Shown here: positions 13,201 through 25,300 of the stretch, one piece after another | Layout of the letters: every line of letters begins with the position of its first letter | How positions within the stretch are numbered: position 1 is the stretch's first letter | Source of the DNA: Rhizaria sp. SCN 62-66 | Taxonomy: Eukaryota; Rhizaria, unplaced | Assembly (NCBI GenBank): GCA_001724265.1 | Contig: MEDY01000002.1 | Span: 185,648-249,647, forward strand | Length of the DNA: 64,000 bases | Direction of reading: 5' to 3' | The notes under the pieces: model-generated | Databases searched by the model: none | Told to the model about the DNA's origin: nothing | The model's input: the letters and a program-made list of their open reading frames with translations, nothing else | Program-made: the position numbers and the translations under genes

Positions 13201-15010
13201 CGATGACTGCGATCTCGTCACTTTGCTTGACCGAGTGCTCCAGTTAGAGCTCGACGCTGAAGCAGAGGCGGAAGCAGAGGCGCATGCCGAGTCAGAGTCT
13301 CGGAGTTCGACTCAGACTGCAACAAATGATATTAAGCGTGATCAGAGTGAGCCCACAGTGACGGTTGCGAGACACCGTACGGTTGCTGCTGTGCCGTATG
13401 TTGCGAGTGTTGTGTCTGCCGCAAGCATCAACACAAATAGAAACAGCAACAGTCATGGAATCAGCAACGAGCAGACGACATCCCTCAAGGCCGCACAGCA
13501 ACAACAACATCAACAACAACACCAGCAACAGCAAGCATCACCGTCGCAGCTCCAGCGCAGCGCAAGTAAACGCGTTGTTCCCGCAGTCTCTCTGCCGCCG
13601 TCATCGTCCGCGCCCGGTCAAATCCCTTCGCCCGCGACGCCCACACCGCAGGCTGCTGCGCTGTACGGCAACAGCGCGAGCGGAGGCGCACTCGGCGCGA
13701 ACGCTTTCGCAGTGCCGCTGCAGGTCGGCGACTTGACTTTGATGCCGTCAGCGCCGGTGCTGCCCGCGCCGGGCCGCAACCGCACGCCAACGCTTGGGGG
13801 CCGCACGCTCACACCGACGAATAGCCACGCTGCTTATGGTGCCGGCGTTGCGACGCCGCCGCTGGCAGCTGCGATTACGCCAACGCTGACGCCCGCACCC
13901 GGTCTGGCAGCGACCGCAAGCGTTGGAGCGGTGCGCGCCACGACGCCGAAAGTTCAGGGGCTTGAAAACGGGCAAGGAGTGCTTACGCCGTCACAGGGGG
14001 CGCATGCGCAGACTGGAAGAAGCATTGCGCAACCGCGACATCCGCAGTCGCAGCTGCAATCACAGCATCATCTGCAAGAACAGGGTCAGATTTACGCCCA
14101 GAAACAGACAACTGGTTTGTTTTCCACCGCCCCCGGGGCTGTTGCTTATGTAGTTACTCCTGACAGCGGAGGTGCAGGTAGCATGCAACGGTCGCAGAGC
14201 CGGCAGAACTTGTCCGCATATTTGACCGAATCTCAGGGCCAAGGGTACTTACAACATACGCCGCGGCTGCAGCGTAACAACAGTGCGACCGCAACGACTA
14301 CCACTGGATCGAGTCCCGCTGCTTTCACTGATGTTTTTGGAACCAACGCGACTGTTATGACTTTCGGCAACGCGAATGCTGTCGTGGATGCTGGTAGCGT
14401 CGCTCTTGTTGGTGCCCACGGCCTCGGTAGTCGCCGCTCGAGCAACACCAACAGCAACAGTCACAGCGCGGTCACGACGAACAGCGCTGGTGCATCGACA
14501 ACGACTACTGCGTCCAATAGCGCGCACTACTACGACAGTTCTGGCCACGGCCACGGTTACGGGCACAGTGTGCACAGCGCACTCACTGTCAGTCATGCTG
14601 CAAGTGACGCAACCGCGACACCCCAAAGTCTCACACCCAGTGTTGCTGGTGCTGGTATGAACACTGGTGCTGGCACTGACACTGGCACTGGCTGGGCATC
14701 GCCCGTTCCGACTCTGTCCAGCGGAGGGCGGCTTAAGCGTCTCGCTGCCGCGGCCGCCGCTGCACCGGCAACCACGACTCCCGGTGTCGGAGTCAGTGCC
14801 GCTGCTCTTGGCGCTGGTCTTGGTGGCAGCGGCGCGTCAACGCCTGTGCCCACGGTCACTCGCACTAGCACGAGTATTGGTGCTGCCTCGGTGAGCAATA
14901 GTCCGGTTATTATTAGCAACAACGGCACAAGCAAAGGTAAGGGTGCGAATGGGATTGTAAAGACGGGATCAGTGTCGGTAGTGTTGGGGTCGCCGTCCCC
15001 GCGTTTGTGA
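7232..15010 (+). CDS. Very large low-complexity orphan protein with two in-frame TAG codons
   Basis: One frame runs from ATG 7232 (MRRSYGTSSNL) to TGA at 15008-15010, 2,592 residues if TAG at 8024 (residue 265) and 8183 (residue 318) is sense. Both TAGs sit in Gln-rich sequence; the second opens a Q/H run. No catalytic domain is recognised. Visible features are poly-Ala blocks, Asp/Glu patches, His/Ser repeats, a Cys/His-rich patch near residues 745-790 (CPYHTHESSCKY...CAHSKHQHRR), and several short Trp/Leu-rich, probably helical segments among disordered linkers, such as DLWSRLQSTLLSSKWRF, FYSICQSIFLAYF and SRLLSRWETLVSRIETTLQSW. An acidic stretch and an Ala-Glu repeat lie near residues 1985-2025. 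There is no signal peptide. A scaffold or nuclear role is possible but unsupported. No intron with a GTACGY donor was found to explain the TAGs. Confidence 0.8.
8024..8026 (+). other. In-frame TAG read as sense (site 1)
   Basis: Residue 265 of the 7232 gene, in context His-His-TAG-Gln-Gln. The same frame continues coding, with CAG CAG directly after. Confidence 0.8.
8183..8185 (+). other. In-frame TAG read as sense (site 2)
   Basis: Residue 318 of the 7232 gene. It stands directly before a Gln/His run (CAG CAA CAA CAG CAA), as expected of a CAG-to-TAG change inside poly-Gln. Confidence 0.8.
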
Positions 15011-15058
15011 ACGTTTTTTTATCGGCACACATATCAAATGTATATCTAGCCTTAATTG

Positions 15059-15064
15059 AATAAA
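15059..15064 (+). terminator. Poly(A) signal AATAAA of the 7232 gene
   Basis: AATAAA lies 49 bases after the TGA stop. The same GAATAAAACAT context recurs after the ULP1 gene at 40544. Confidence 0.55.
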
Positions 15065-15074
15065 ACATCAACTT

Positions 15075-15080
15075 TTTATT
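15075..15080 (-). terminator. Poly(A) signal AATAAA of the B-box gene
   Basis: TTTATT on the plus strand gives AATAAA on the minus strand 52 bases after the TAA stop at 15132. The two convergent genes' 3' ends share a 121-base spacer. Confidence 0.5.
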
Positions 15081-15131
15081 ATTAAAAGGTTTCAAGGCAT
15101 AACCCCGTTTGGGTCTTCGTCAGAAGACTGT

Positions 15132-18100
15132 TTACAACCCGAAGGCACTGTCAACGACACTGACATTATCGCTGTCGCTGTCGCTATCGCTCTCACTGTC
15201 GCTGTCGCTGTCGCTCTCACTGTTGCTGTCGCTCTCACTGTTGCTGTCGCTGTCACTATCGCTGTTACTGTCGCTGCGGATAAACTCTTTAAAAGACATA
15301 TATGACCGCCGTGAGTTATCGCTGCTTCCGAGATGTTTTTGACACTTTTCTAAACGACAATGCTATTCGAAGCATCGCAGTACATCGGCGTCAAAGGGCG
15401 TGTCCCCACTGTCATGTGATGCTGCTGTAGTGTCTTTTACACACGACATTACGCGACCGACGGGCACAGCGCCACGCAGCATTCTTGCTACACACGGCTT
15501 GAAAACAATGAATACAGGCGTATCATCTGTGCAAGGTGAAGGTAAAATACAGCGCGGATACATTAACACTGTTCCGACAGGATACGTTAAAATGGCTTCA
15601 TCGGAGGGTGATTCGTACTCACCGTAAACAACGTCGTCATTGGGCAGTATAAGTGGCAACGTAGCACAGGAAATCGATGAACTGAAACAGTAAAGCGTGA
15701 CAAACGGCAGCAATGCCGCAGTCAAACCAGGTGGTACAAAGCAGTTGTGCACGGTCTGGGCTAGGGCACCACTTTTTGAAGCGGCGCGGAAGTGTGCTGC
15801 GTTTGCGGGAAACTTTGAATCATTGAGCCGAATCCTCAAAAGGTACGCGTCACAACGTTGCTTTGTTGCACTGGCAATATGCAACTAAAAAACGACATCC
15901 GATTGCTTTCCTGTACCCGTCACTGTTTTAACAGTATATTTGAGGACGCTTTTACGCGCATTCCTTTGAAGTTTTTGCCTTATCATCAGCGATAACGGCG
16001 GGCCACAAGTCAGCACAGGTGCAAATCGTTGCTCAAGTTGACGCGTCAACTGATTGCACGTAAGCAGACGTGGGTAGCCAGCGTTTTCAAGAAGGGATGC
16101 AATGTAATTGTTGAACTCAGATTCCCAGGCAAAGGACCGCAAGAGGACAAACCACGAAGCGTCTTGGCGTAGAACCTTAAACTCCTTCGGCTCTTTCTTT
16201 GCCCTTACCTCTGCTTTTTCATCCGAAATCACCTGCTGATATGGGGCATACCCCGCCTCCAGAGTCTCGCGTGCCAACGCATCAACGCACAGCTGCAGTG
16301 CGCGCGCTTGTTGTACCACGTCCGGGAACGACACGGAGCATCGCACACGAACTACCGCCATAGAGTCGCTAATGAAAATGTTGCCGCTTTTGTTTGTGTT
16401 CGTCGTCCTAGTTTTTAACTGCTATTCGTTCAGCAGCGCTGGAAAGCTCAAGGTGGCTGACGCCGCACAAACGCCATCGTTATCTGCGGGGTTTGGGTAA
16501 GCCTGAGCATTAGCCTCCTCCTTGCTGCCACCATCTACTTTGGTAAGCCAAACAACACACTGGCCACAGCTCGCATTGTCAGTGCTAATGTTAGAGCTTT
16601 CAATAAGGCGCACAGAAAAAACGGCATTTACGCAACCAAACGTACTTGCAACTGTCGTAAACTGGGTCAAATATGAGGCGCTGTCAGGAAGAACAACACT
16701 GGTTGCTGCATCATCGCGGTTACTCAACTTCCTAACAGCGTCGCGGTCACTCCCCTTCTGAGTCGGTTGCTCCGTAGTCCGCTGCAACCCGCAGTGAATC
16801 TTACCCTGGTCCAATGCTGATAACGTGCTAAGTGCAGCGGACTTTTGGGACTCCTTGAAAGACTGACTTGACTGTGCAACTGACTTCTTGTCTTCAGAGT
16901 CACAAAGGCTGCTAATTTTGCTGTTTTCATCAGAGAGTTCGTCATCTGTAAAAACAAGATTGTCGACAGCACGCGCGCGCACACCACAGGCTTTGTAGAG
17001 TGACGCAAGTGCTTTTGAGACGGGCTCAGCTTCCACCTCGCATGTGAAGCCTTGGGTATTTACGCCCTCAACACCGACATCTGTCTTGCAGCCGCGGTGC
17101 GCACGAAAGCGGAAACGCACACCACAAAGCTCAGTCGAGCCTAGCTCAACTGCATCAGAACCGGGTGTCAATGCAGAAAGCGGAATATCAGCCTCGCAAA
17201 CGGCCTCGCGCGGGGTTATGGTCGCGGCAGCGTCTGCAAGTGCAGCCTCAAAGGTAGCACGTGCCGCTGCGCACTTGATGCTTCCGACTTCAAGAGGGGG
17301 GTCAACACGCTTGGACCATCCGGAGCTCGCGGTGAGAAGTGCGGAGAGAGAAGTGATCCCTGGTGCGACGACTGACGCGGAAATGCTCGAGAGATTTTCA
17401 CGTGCGATGCTGAGCTTCTTTTCCTCAGCCGCAATTGACTGTGCTGTGTAGAGCTTAAGCTGCGAGAGCACCACTGCAAGAGGAGCGGTGGCTTGTGCAG
17501 TAAATGCCTTGCTGTGGTTTAACAGCGTTGTGTGTTTACAGTCGACCTCATCTTTAAACTGCGTCATTGCAGCGTTTTGCTCCTGTCGTGTTTATTACAT
17601 GAAATTTTCAGGGCAGTGTAAATTGGTATGGATATGAAGGTTTGTGAAATTCGTTTCATGCAAAAATAATTCATAACAAACAATAACCTAATAGTGAGCA
17701 AAACCACTTGACTTGTTACGGACCTGAACGCTACGCTCAAAGCTGGCAAGTTCGAGTGGGAGCTCTGACACCTTCGTTTTTAGCTCTTTGTGCACATCGC
17801 CAATCTCGCGAATAGAGTGAGCAGCGTGTTCGCCACTCATGAGCGCGCACCGCGCGCATGCAGTGGTTTTGCATGTGTCGCACCAGTTTGCGATCTCAAC
17901 CGGCGGTGTATGCAAGTGGCAGAACTATTGGACGACATACAGTTAGAGTGACGCGAGAAAATGAACAAATCAATCGGACATGACAAAGCCATAAAGCTTC
18001 GAGAGGATCGCGAGATAATTATAAATTTTATGTCGCGTACGTTTGGGTTGTTGGCAAGCACGAAGCCTGCCGTAGCACTTGAGACAACGACGACAACAGG

Positions 18101-18417
18101 GCTCGTCGACGATGCAGCATCGTCCGTGACAGTGACGTAGGATGATTCCGAATTATGGAGGGCTATTTGAGCCTACGATTGCAGGACAACAGAGTAGATA
18201 CATCGATCACATCATATATCAGTCGTAAGAGTGATCGTTGTGAGATAGAGTTCACATGTACGTAACATGTCTACGAGGTCAGGGATGGGAAAATATCATC
18301 TGAGAGCTAAGTTAAGCGTACCATCAAGCAAACGACACAGATGTCCATGGCGCGGCCACCCGCGGCAGGTGACTGTCTTTTGCCACAGATTTTGCAGCTA
18401 AGCCCTTTTGCCGACAT
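15132..18417 (-). CDS. B-box zinc-finger (TRIM-like) protein, four exons, three in-frame TAGs
   Basis: Exons 18417-18322, 18172-18041, 17924-17724 and 17582-15132, all phase 0, give about 959 residues ending in TAA. Exon 1 (MSAKGLSCKICGK) carries two CxxC knuckles. Exon 3 opens with a B-box type 2: C78, H81, C91, C94, C99, C102, H109, H112. A helical, coiled-coil-like segment follows. Exon 4 has charged helices, Cys-rich beta-like stretches of unknown family and a C-terminal run of alternating Ser with Asp/Glu/Asn (residues about 912-950). TAG occurs in frame at 16424, 15887 and 15365 (residues 530, 709, 883), each followed by clear coding sequence; no TAA or TGA interrupts. Without TAG as sense, the acidic Ser tail and two conserved-looking segments would be orphaned. 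B-box proteins often scaffold or act with E3 ligases; no complete RING was proven here. Confidence 0.75.
15140..15290 (-). repeat. Hexanucleotide-type repeat encoding (Ser-Asp/Glu/Asn)n
   Basis: Tandem GACAGC-like units on the minus strand (GCTGTC on plus), about 19 imperfect copies. They are in frame with the B-box gene, where they encode an acidic Ser tail. Confidence 0.85.
15363..15365 (-). other. In-frame TAG read as sense (site 5)
   Basis: Residue 883 of the B-box protein, context Cys-Phe-Glu-TAG-His-Cys-Arg. The same frame then encodes the Ser-Asp/Glu tail and ends at TAA 15132-15134. Confidence 0.82.
15885..15887 (-). other. In-frame TAG read as sense (site 4)
   Basis: Residue 709 of the B-box protein, context Val-Val-Phe-TAG-Leu-His-Ile. 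It is followed by 173 uninterrupted codons in the same frame. Confidence 0.8.
16422..16424 (-). other. In-frame TAG read as sense (site 3)
   Basis: Residue 530 of the B-box protein, context Leu-Asn-Glu-TAG-Gln-Leu-Lys. The frame runs straight into NIFISDSMAVVRVRCSVSF without any other stop. Confidence 0.8.
17583..17723 (-). other. Intron 3 of B-box gene (141 bases)
   Basis: Donor GTCCGT at 17723 (the only donor here not GTACGY), acceptor CACGACAG ending at 17583, phase 0. The interior contains an in-frame TAA, so it is not coding. Confidence 0.65.
17925..18040 (-). other. Intron 2 of B-box gene (116 bases)
   Basis: Donor GTACGC at 18040, CTAAC branch-like motif, acceptor CCAATAG ending at 17925, phase 0. 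An in-frame TAA lies inside, so exon 3, which begins with the first B-box Cys, must be reached by splicing. Confidence 0.7.
18173..18321 (-). other. Intron 1 of B-box gene (149 bases)
   Basis: Donor GTACGC at 18321, acceptor ATCGTAG ending at 18173, phase 0. It joins the CxxC exon to a Ser/Val-rich exon. The acceptor is less certain than the donor. Confidence 0.6.
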
Positions 18418-18550
18418 GAAGAGCTTTCTGGAATTGACGTGAACGAAGAAGATGCTGGTGTTAGAGTATGTGAGATGATAATAAGGCGTCGATTACAAGA
18501 CACAGTGCCGATTCCCCCAAATGTCGAGCAAACATCAAGTCACTATCAAA

Positions 18551-18560
18551 CATATAATAT
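18551..18560 (-). promoter_or_regulatory. TATA-like element of the B-box gene
   Basis: ATATTATATG on the minus strand, about 135-145 bases before the ATG at 18417, a spacing similar to other genes in the window. Confidence 0.35.
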
Positions 18561-18904
18561 GTCGAGTTGCACACGTCATCAAGACTGAGCTCTTTGGCAA
18601 ATTAACGACTTGGTTTCCGAAGAATTCGTCGTCATTACATAACTCAGCTTTCCGGGGATTGGTCGTAATTGTTTGGACAAAATGAACTGCAAAATGAACT
18701 GCCGGTGGTCAACAAAGCATGACATACGAAGATGAGTAAAACGAACTGTATAATTTAGAATTAAAACCGTCGAAGAGCGTGCGAATATATTTGAATCGGC
18801 TAAGACACTGGAAACACATATGCTGGCAAAACTAGCCATATCGCCCGATGCTAGTAGCGGGATTTCCATTGACATCGCCGACAAATCTAACCCGATGATA
18901 TAGG

Positions 18905-18936
18905 CCTACAATTGCAATTGCCTACAATTGCAATTG
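18905..18936. repeat. Perfect 16-base tandem direct repeat
   Basis: CCTACAATTGCAATTG occurs twice back to back. Each copy contains the palindrome CAATTGCAATTG. It is non-coding. Confidence 0.9.
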
Positions 18937-19369
18937 TATAGCTAGTTCTCTCTGTAATTTTTACATAACCATCTGACCAAAAAGATTCTACACAACCTCA
19001 CAGCTACCAACACAAAACGATGTGACGGGCTAACGTGTTTTTCGCTGGGTTTTGCATTCATATATTAATACGTATATAATATAGACACATTCGGACGGTT
19101 TCAAGAATCAAAAATAAGAAATTATAAAGAAATCTACAAGATACTTTTAAGGAACTTCGAGTACAAAAAAGAAATCACTCATATTCGTTTTAGCTAAAGG
19201 CGAACGATGCACTTGAACAGAACAAGGATCGAATCATCAAATTACACGTATTATTATAAGCTTACCGATTATCTAGCGATTTTTTGTACAAACAATCATC
19301 AACATGTTACGAAATGAGATACAAAGAACAGGAACCACCATCTCGGAATGTGAACGATTCGCAAAGCGA

Positions 19370-22300
19370 TCACCAGACACCGTTCCAAGTCGGTTTGCCA
19401 AAGTTCGGCCGCGGCGGCGGCATCCTCTTAGGCACAATCAGCGTGTGCTCCGGCGGCAGCTCGACGCCAGGACCGATAAAGTCAACACTGCTCACAGGCG
19501 CCAGCGCCGACACGGGGCCAGTCGCCGCCGCCGCCGACTGCACCCCTGCCGCGCTGCCCATGGCCGTCACAGTACTAGTAGCTGCGGCTGATGCGCGAGA
19601 GCGGGGCACCGCGGTGGCCGGACGACGGAATGGAGACACCGCACCGCCGCACACATGGGCTACGACAGTGCCGCTGTTATGAGAGATCACAGTCGGACCG
19701 CTGGGGGCAGCGGAGAGCGGGCGCGCGGCGCCGGGCGCAGGGACGACGCAGGGCCACTTGAAGGGCACACCGACTGGGGCGTCGTCAGCTCCCACAGTCA
19801 TGATACCGGCGTTGCCGCCACTGTAGGCAGTGTTGGTCGACGAGGGGTGCGCCCAACGGTCGCCAATTGACGGCGGCCGCGGCCACTTTCGGCCTGATGC
19901 AATGGCACCGTTAGCAGCAGTGGTAGCATTGTTGTTGTTATTGTTGCTATTGTTACTATTGTAGAGGTTGCTGTTGCTGCCGCTACGAGACCAAGGGCGG
20001 CGCGGGACAGTCATACCACCACCGTTCGCAGCGCTAAATCTGGTGTTGCGAGGGGTAGATGAACTCGAGAGGGCGTTGTTTCCAGAGCCGTTGTTGTACG
20101 CGTTTGCGTTGTTGTTCACTATGCTCCCGTTGTTATCAAACCACGGCGACACCGGCTCTGACGCGTCGCTCTCATCACGGTCACCGTCATTGGCAAAGCC
20201 CACATTGATGCTATAACCACCAGCATTCCCAGCGTCCCTGACAACAGCAGCAGGAGCGGAACCGGCAGCAGTGGCGAGAGCGAGTGCTTGATCCATGCGG
20301 TCCCTCTCGCTCTCGTCTGCAACAGTCAACGACCCACGGCGGCCACGCACGCCACCCTGCGCGCTCCACGCGTCCGCCTCGACCGCCGCAGCGCCCAGCG
20401 CGGCAGCAGACTTCTGCTCGCTCTCGCCATGCTCATCGCCGTTACCGTCGCCGCCGTTGCCGTAGGTGTCAAAACTAGCGTGCGCGGGGATGAACAGACC
20501 AGAAAGCGCCTCGGCAGCGGAGCCGCGGCGGCCGGCGATGGACGCCGGGTGGCACGGCGCGCCTTGGACAAGACCGGTGGCCAGCGGGCGTGCGGCGGCT
20601 GCAGCGGCGACGGCGACGGAGGACGCGGGCATCACGGCGGAAGCCGAGGCCGTTGCACTGGCTGATGCTGATGAACCAGTCGGCGCGGGCGACGGGGCGA
20701 AGCTGGGAGTCTCGACGTTGACGAAGCCAAGGCGCGAGGGCGAGAACGGGGTTCCTCCAGAAAGGTTGTTACTGTGACCTGTAGCACTCGACAAGTGTGC
20801 AAACGAAGAGTTAGAGGGCAGCGCGCGGCCGAAAGCGCGACTCGGGCAGCGGCTAGAGCTCAGCCCATTGTTGTTCGGGGAGAGCATGGTCGAGTCAAGA
20901 TCAGTCGCGAACGAGTCAACTCCTTGTTGCGGCTGCTGGTTGGGCAGTGCAAAGTGCGCCTCAGGCGCGCGCGGTGGCAGCGTGCCGTTGGCACCGACGG
21001 TGAGCACCCGCACGGCACTGCCGCCGCTTCGGGCACCGACGCTCGGGCTAGAGGCGGTCAGCAGTCTACTGCTGTTGTTGTTGACTACAATCAATGACTG
21101 TGAGCCCGAGGCCGAGGCGGGGGCAGTCGAGAGATCCGAAGATGGCAGTGGCATTGGTGAGTGCGAGCGCGACGACGGGGCACGGCTTAACTTGAGCTCG
21201 TAAGCCACTTCAGCGTCAGCGATGGGGTCGTCACTCTGGTTGTTGACATTGGTACTGATGACGCTAGAGTTGAAACCACTTGGCGAGACCAGTGATGTGA
21301 GACTGCGAGGCGACTTTGTGTTCAGCGTCGGCCCGTAAGCAGTCGGCGCGAACTGCGGACTAGAACCAGAGCTTGCAACTGCACTTGAGCTCCGTGATTG
21401 CGGATGTGACTGCGCGGGGAACAAAGCGTCCAGACCAGAGATCGCAAGAGTCGCCGAATCAGCGTCAGCGCCAAGCAAGAGCGCCTCTCTCTGATGTCCG
21501 TTCTGCTGGTAGTCGTGATCGAAGCCCGCAAAGTCGTGACCGTTATCACGCTCGTGCTGCTCCATCTGTTGGAACGACGCGTTCACCACAGTCGTTGCAG
21601 CGGCCGGAAACAAACTGGCAGGGTTGCTCACAGTCACCCCGCGCGCCGACGCGCCCCGCAACAGTCTCTCCGCGGCCGCATGCGCAACAGCAGTCGCCGC
21701 GTCAACACCAGCCGGCGCTAGCACACGTTGCAACACCGCCAGCACTGACGGCGGCGGCAGACACACGCCGCCGCTGCCAACCGCGGCCGCCGCTGCACTG
21801 GACTCGGCCGGACCGGCGCCCGCGACGGCGCTTTGGCCCGCTGCGGACACCGTGGCAACCGCGGAGTAGCCAAGCGTCGCAGGCTCCGTCGGCAAGAATC
21901 CCTTGTTATTTGGCCGGCCATTAGTACCGCCGATTGTACCAGTATTGCCGAGCCCCGTTGTTGACGCAAACGGTGATGTTCCCATCACTCCTGCAGTTGC
22001 AGCTGGGGTGTTGCGCTGCGGCGGCTGCGGCGAGCGCAACGGCGGCGCTGGCATGCCATGCGCGCGCGCACAGACCAGCGCCAGCGCGGCTTCCTTGGTC
22101 CGCGGAGTCGGTATCACATCCGCAGCCTCAACCTGCCGCTGCACAAGGCTCTCCAGCACGGCCTCCGCGTTGGCGTAGTCGTAGCTCGGCGCCAGCAGCG
22201 GTGGGTGGATGCCGTAAAGTGCCAGCGACGCGCCGCCAGCGCCCGCCGCGGCCGCGGTCGCCGCGGCCGCGGTGCCGCCCGCAGCGGTGAGGCTCGACGC

Positions 22301-25300
22301 GAGCGCACTGCGGCGCCAGTCGGCCACGGCGGCGGCGGCGGACTCAGGCAACGGGGCCGGGGCCGTGGCGGCACGGTGCTCGCGCGGGGTGAGATACGCG
22401 ATCTCGACAAACACGGGAATGCGGATCGACTCGAATAGAACGTCGTTTGCACTGCTGGCTGCAACGGCAAGCGCGCGTGCAGTCACGGTCACACCACTCG
22501 CGGTCTTGTTGCCACCGGCAGAGTTGCGGTTGCTGCCGTGGTTGAGCAAAGTTAACGGCGTCGCGGCAGCTGCATCCGAGAAAATCAACGGTGACCAGCC
22601 TTCGTCGTCATCTCCGTGCACGCCCGCGCTAGGGTTTGCAGCAACAGCGGCAGCGTCAGGGGCGAGAACGGAGTCGGCCGGCAGCACGCGCAGCGCAGTT
22701 GCAGCGAGGCCGGGCACAAACAGCGCGCGCGCGACACTAGGCCCCGTGCCAGCGACCGCCGCCGCCGCGGCCGCAGCCGCCGAACGCGCCGGCGCCGTGG
22801 TCGTCGCAGTCGCCATGCCCACGTTCTCAGCCGCCGCAGATGCGGTCGTGCTGGCGTTGGACACTGCGGACAACGGGCGCGCGCGCGCACTGCTGCCGCG
22901 GGTCCCAGGCCGGGTAACTGCGCTGCCGGGTCGCGAAGCGCCGTGGCTTCCGCCGCTGCCGCCGCCGCCGTTACAGCTGGGTGTGTGCAGAGCGGATCCG
23001 CTGGGAGTCGACGGCGCAAACAGGGGACTCAGCGCGTGCGCCGCGGAGAGCGGGCGCGCGCCGGCGGCAAATGCGCGGCCACCGGTAGTCGCGGTGTTGT
23101 GCACGTTCGCAGTCGCGCCGAGGTCAATGCCGAACGTGCTGCTGCCCGAGTCACAGAGGAGCGGGTTCGCTGGGTGCGCGAGCGCGCCGGCGACGTGCGG
23201 CGCGACGCCGTGTAGGGGGGTGCTTAGAGTCAGCGTGAGGTGGCCCAAGTACGCGCCGGGCGCCGGCAGTCCCGCGTCCGTGGCCAGTGTGATCTCGACC
23301 ACGGTGGACACGCCCTGAGGCAGAGATACGGCGCGATACCGCACCCGCAGCGGAGGTAGTGCGTGCGCGCTCACAGTCAGACCCAGCAGCGCGGCGCCGG
23401 TGTTGGTGACTGTGGCAACCGCGCGGTGGCGGCGCGACTCGCCCGCGCAGAGAACGTGCTGCGAACGGTGCTCGGCGTCGCTCCACAGCGCCGGCGCTGC
23501 GGCAGAGCCAGGGGTATCCGCCGCGGTTGCGATCGCCGCAGCAATAGTGTTATCCTGGCTGTCGACGTGCGTGTGGTTGCGCTGGTACTTAGCCGGGTAA
23601 GGGTTGATCAGCCCGCGCTGCGCCTTTTTCCCGGCCGCGGACGACGGCGCGAACGGCGGACCCCGTGCCGTGCGGCCCCGCAGCTCAGCGGTCAGCGCCA
23701 CTGCGGGCGCGTGGGGCGGCAGTGTGACGCGCAGCTCGCACAGGCCCAGGTCGACGAACGGGCCGGCGAACGGGGCCAGAGTCGGCGGCAACCGCTCGTG
23801 CGTGTAGCCTTCAAGTACGCGCATCGCCTCGCTATCCACGGAGGCACTAATCGCGCCGTGGCTCGCCGCAGTGCCGCCGGCGGCTGAGGCCGATACCGGG
23901 CGCGCGGCAGGCGCGAGTGCCAGTGCAGCCAGAGCGCGCGCAGCGGCGGAGCGGCGGCGGGCGCGGTCGCTGTGGCCGCCGCCGCCCACAGTCACCTTCA
24001 GACCGTTGCCAGGCGCGGTGGCAGCGTTTGAGCCAGCGGACGCGGCGTTGGTGCGCTTGCTGGATGTGGCCAGTGTGAACAGAGACGGATGATGTGGGTT
24101 CGCGACAGAATACTCCCATGAATCGTCATCATCGTCGATTTCAGCGCTGTTACTCGGATTGGCAGCGGTGTTGACGGTTTTTTGCGGTGATTGTTGCTGT
24201 GCCTGCGCAAGTTGTGGCTGCGACAGACCGAGAGCGAGTGCAGTACTGTCTAAACTGCCGGCACCCCGGTGTGTGCTATTGAACCGACTTGTCGTCGCGC
24301 TCGTATTGACCAACGGCGGATGTTGCTGTTGCTGGTGGTGCTGAAGTTGGCTCTTACTCAGACTGAAGCCAGTCGCAAGCGTCGCTGTGCTGGGGCGGCC
24401 TAACTTCCCTCCGCCACCTTGGCGGCTTAGCTGCTCCTCCACGTTCGCCACAGCGCCAGCAGTACGGTCAACAGTCGCCATCAACGCCTTCGCAGTCACC
24501 GGCCGCATCAACGGCACCGTCACGCCGCTGCTACCCCCATCAGCAGTGAGAAAACCAGTGGTACTCTTGAGAGAGGCAGTTGCAGTTCCGTTCGCACCCC
24601 ACCCCGCTCCAGTCGCCGTCATCGTCATGGCCGCGCCAGCGCCAGAAGCGCCCGTGCTAGACGCGTTGGTGACCGTGAGCAGCGGGGCCTGCGTCGCGCG
24701 CACCGCCACGGCGGCCGCGAGCGCTGGCGCCACAGCGCGTGCGGCGTGCGCATGCGCCCTCCGCGCCGCCCGTGCCGCGACTCGCGGCAGCAGCGCCGTC
24801 AGCCGGGCTCGCAGCGCAGCCGGGTCGTCGGTCAACAGGAGCGGCAACAGACGGCGCACGCTGTCCACGGCGCGCGCGGGGCCAGCGCCGGATGAGATCG
24901 ATGCGTCGCCGGTCAAAGTCACGGTTGCAGTGGCGGTGGCGTTGTGAGAGTGAGAGTTGTTGTGCAAGGGGAATGCTGTGGTGGCGGCGCGTGCAAGCAG
25001 GGCGAGAAACGCGGGGTACGTCAGACGCATGTTGGGGTCCGGCGTCGTGGCGAGGGGGCGCGGACCGATGAACGAGTCGTTTGTGGCTCCAGCCACGGCT
25101 GCGAAGCTGGTGGAGCTTGTCGTGGTGATCGCGACGTCGTTTCTAGACTGGAAAAAGAGTGTGATAACGTCAGCGCGACGCAGGTAGCGCGGAGAAAGCG
25201 CAAAATCGGTGCAGAAGTTGTCCCACTGCGTGAACGACATGCCCACACTCTCCGTCTCACTGTTGGCGTTCGGAGCGGAGTGAACGCTTGCTGAAGAGGT

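Larger units (their letters stand above)
18418..19369. other. AT-rich intergenic region between two minus-strand genes
   Basis: Holds the upstream region of the B-box gene and the 3' flank of the ASH-like gene. The longest open frame (18579-18884, minus) has AT-rich codon use and no domain. It contains a perfect 16-base direct repeat at 18905-18936. Confidence 0.6.

Noticed and set aside
18579-18884. Minus-strand 101-codon frame in the AT-rich spacer
   Set aside because: Codon use is unlike the genome's genes, with no recognisable motif and no partner exons.
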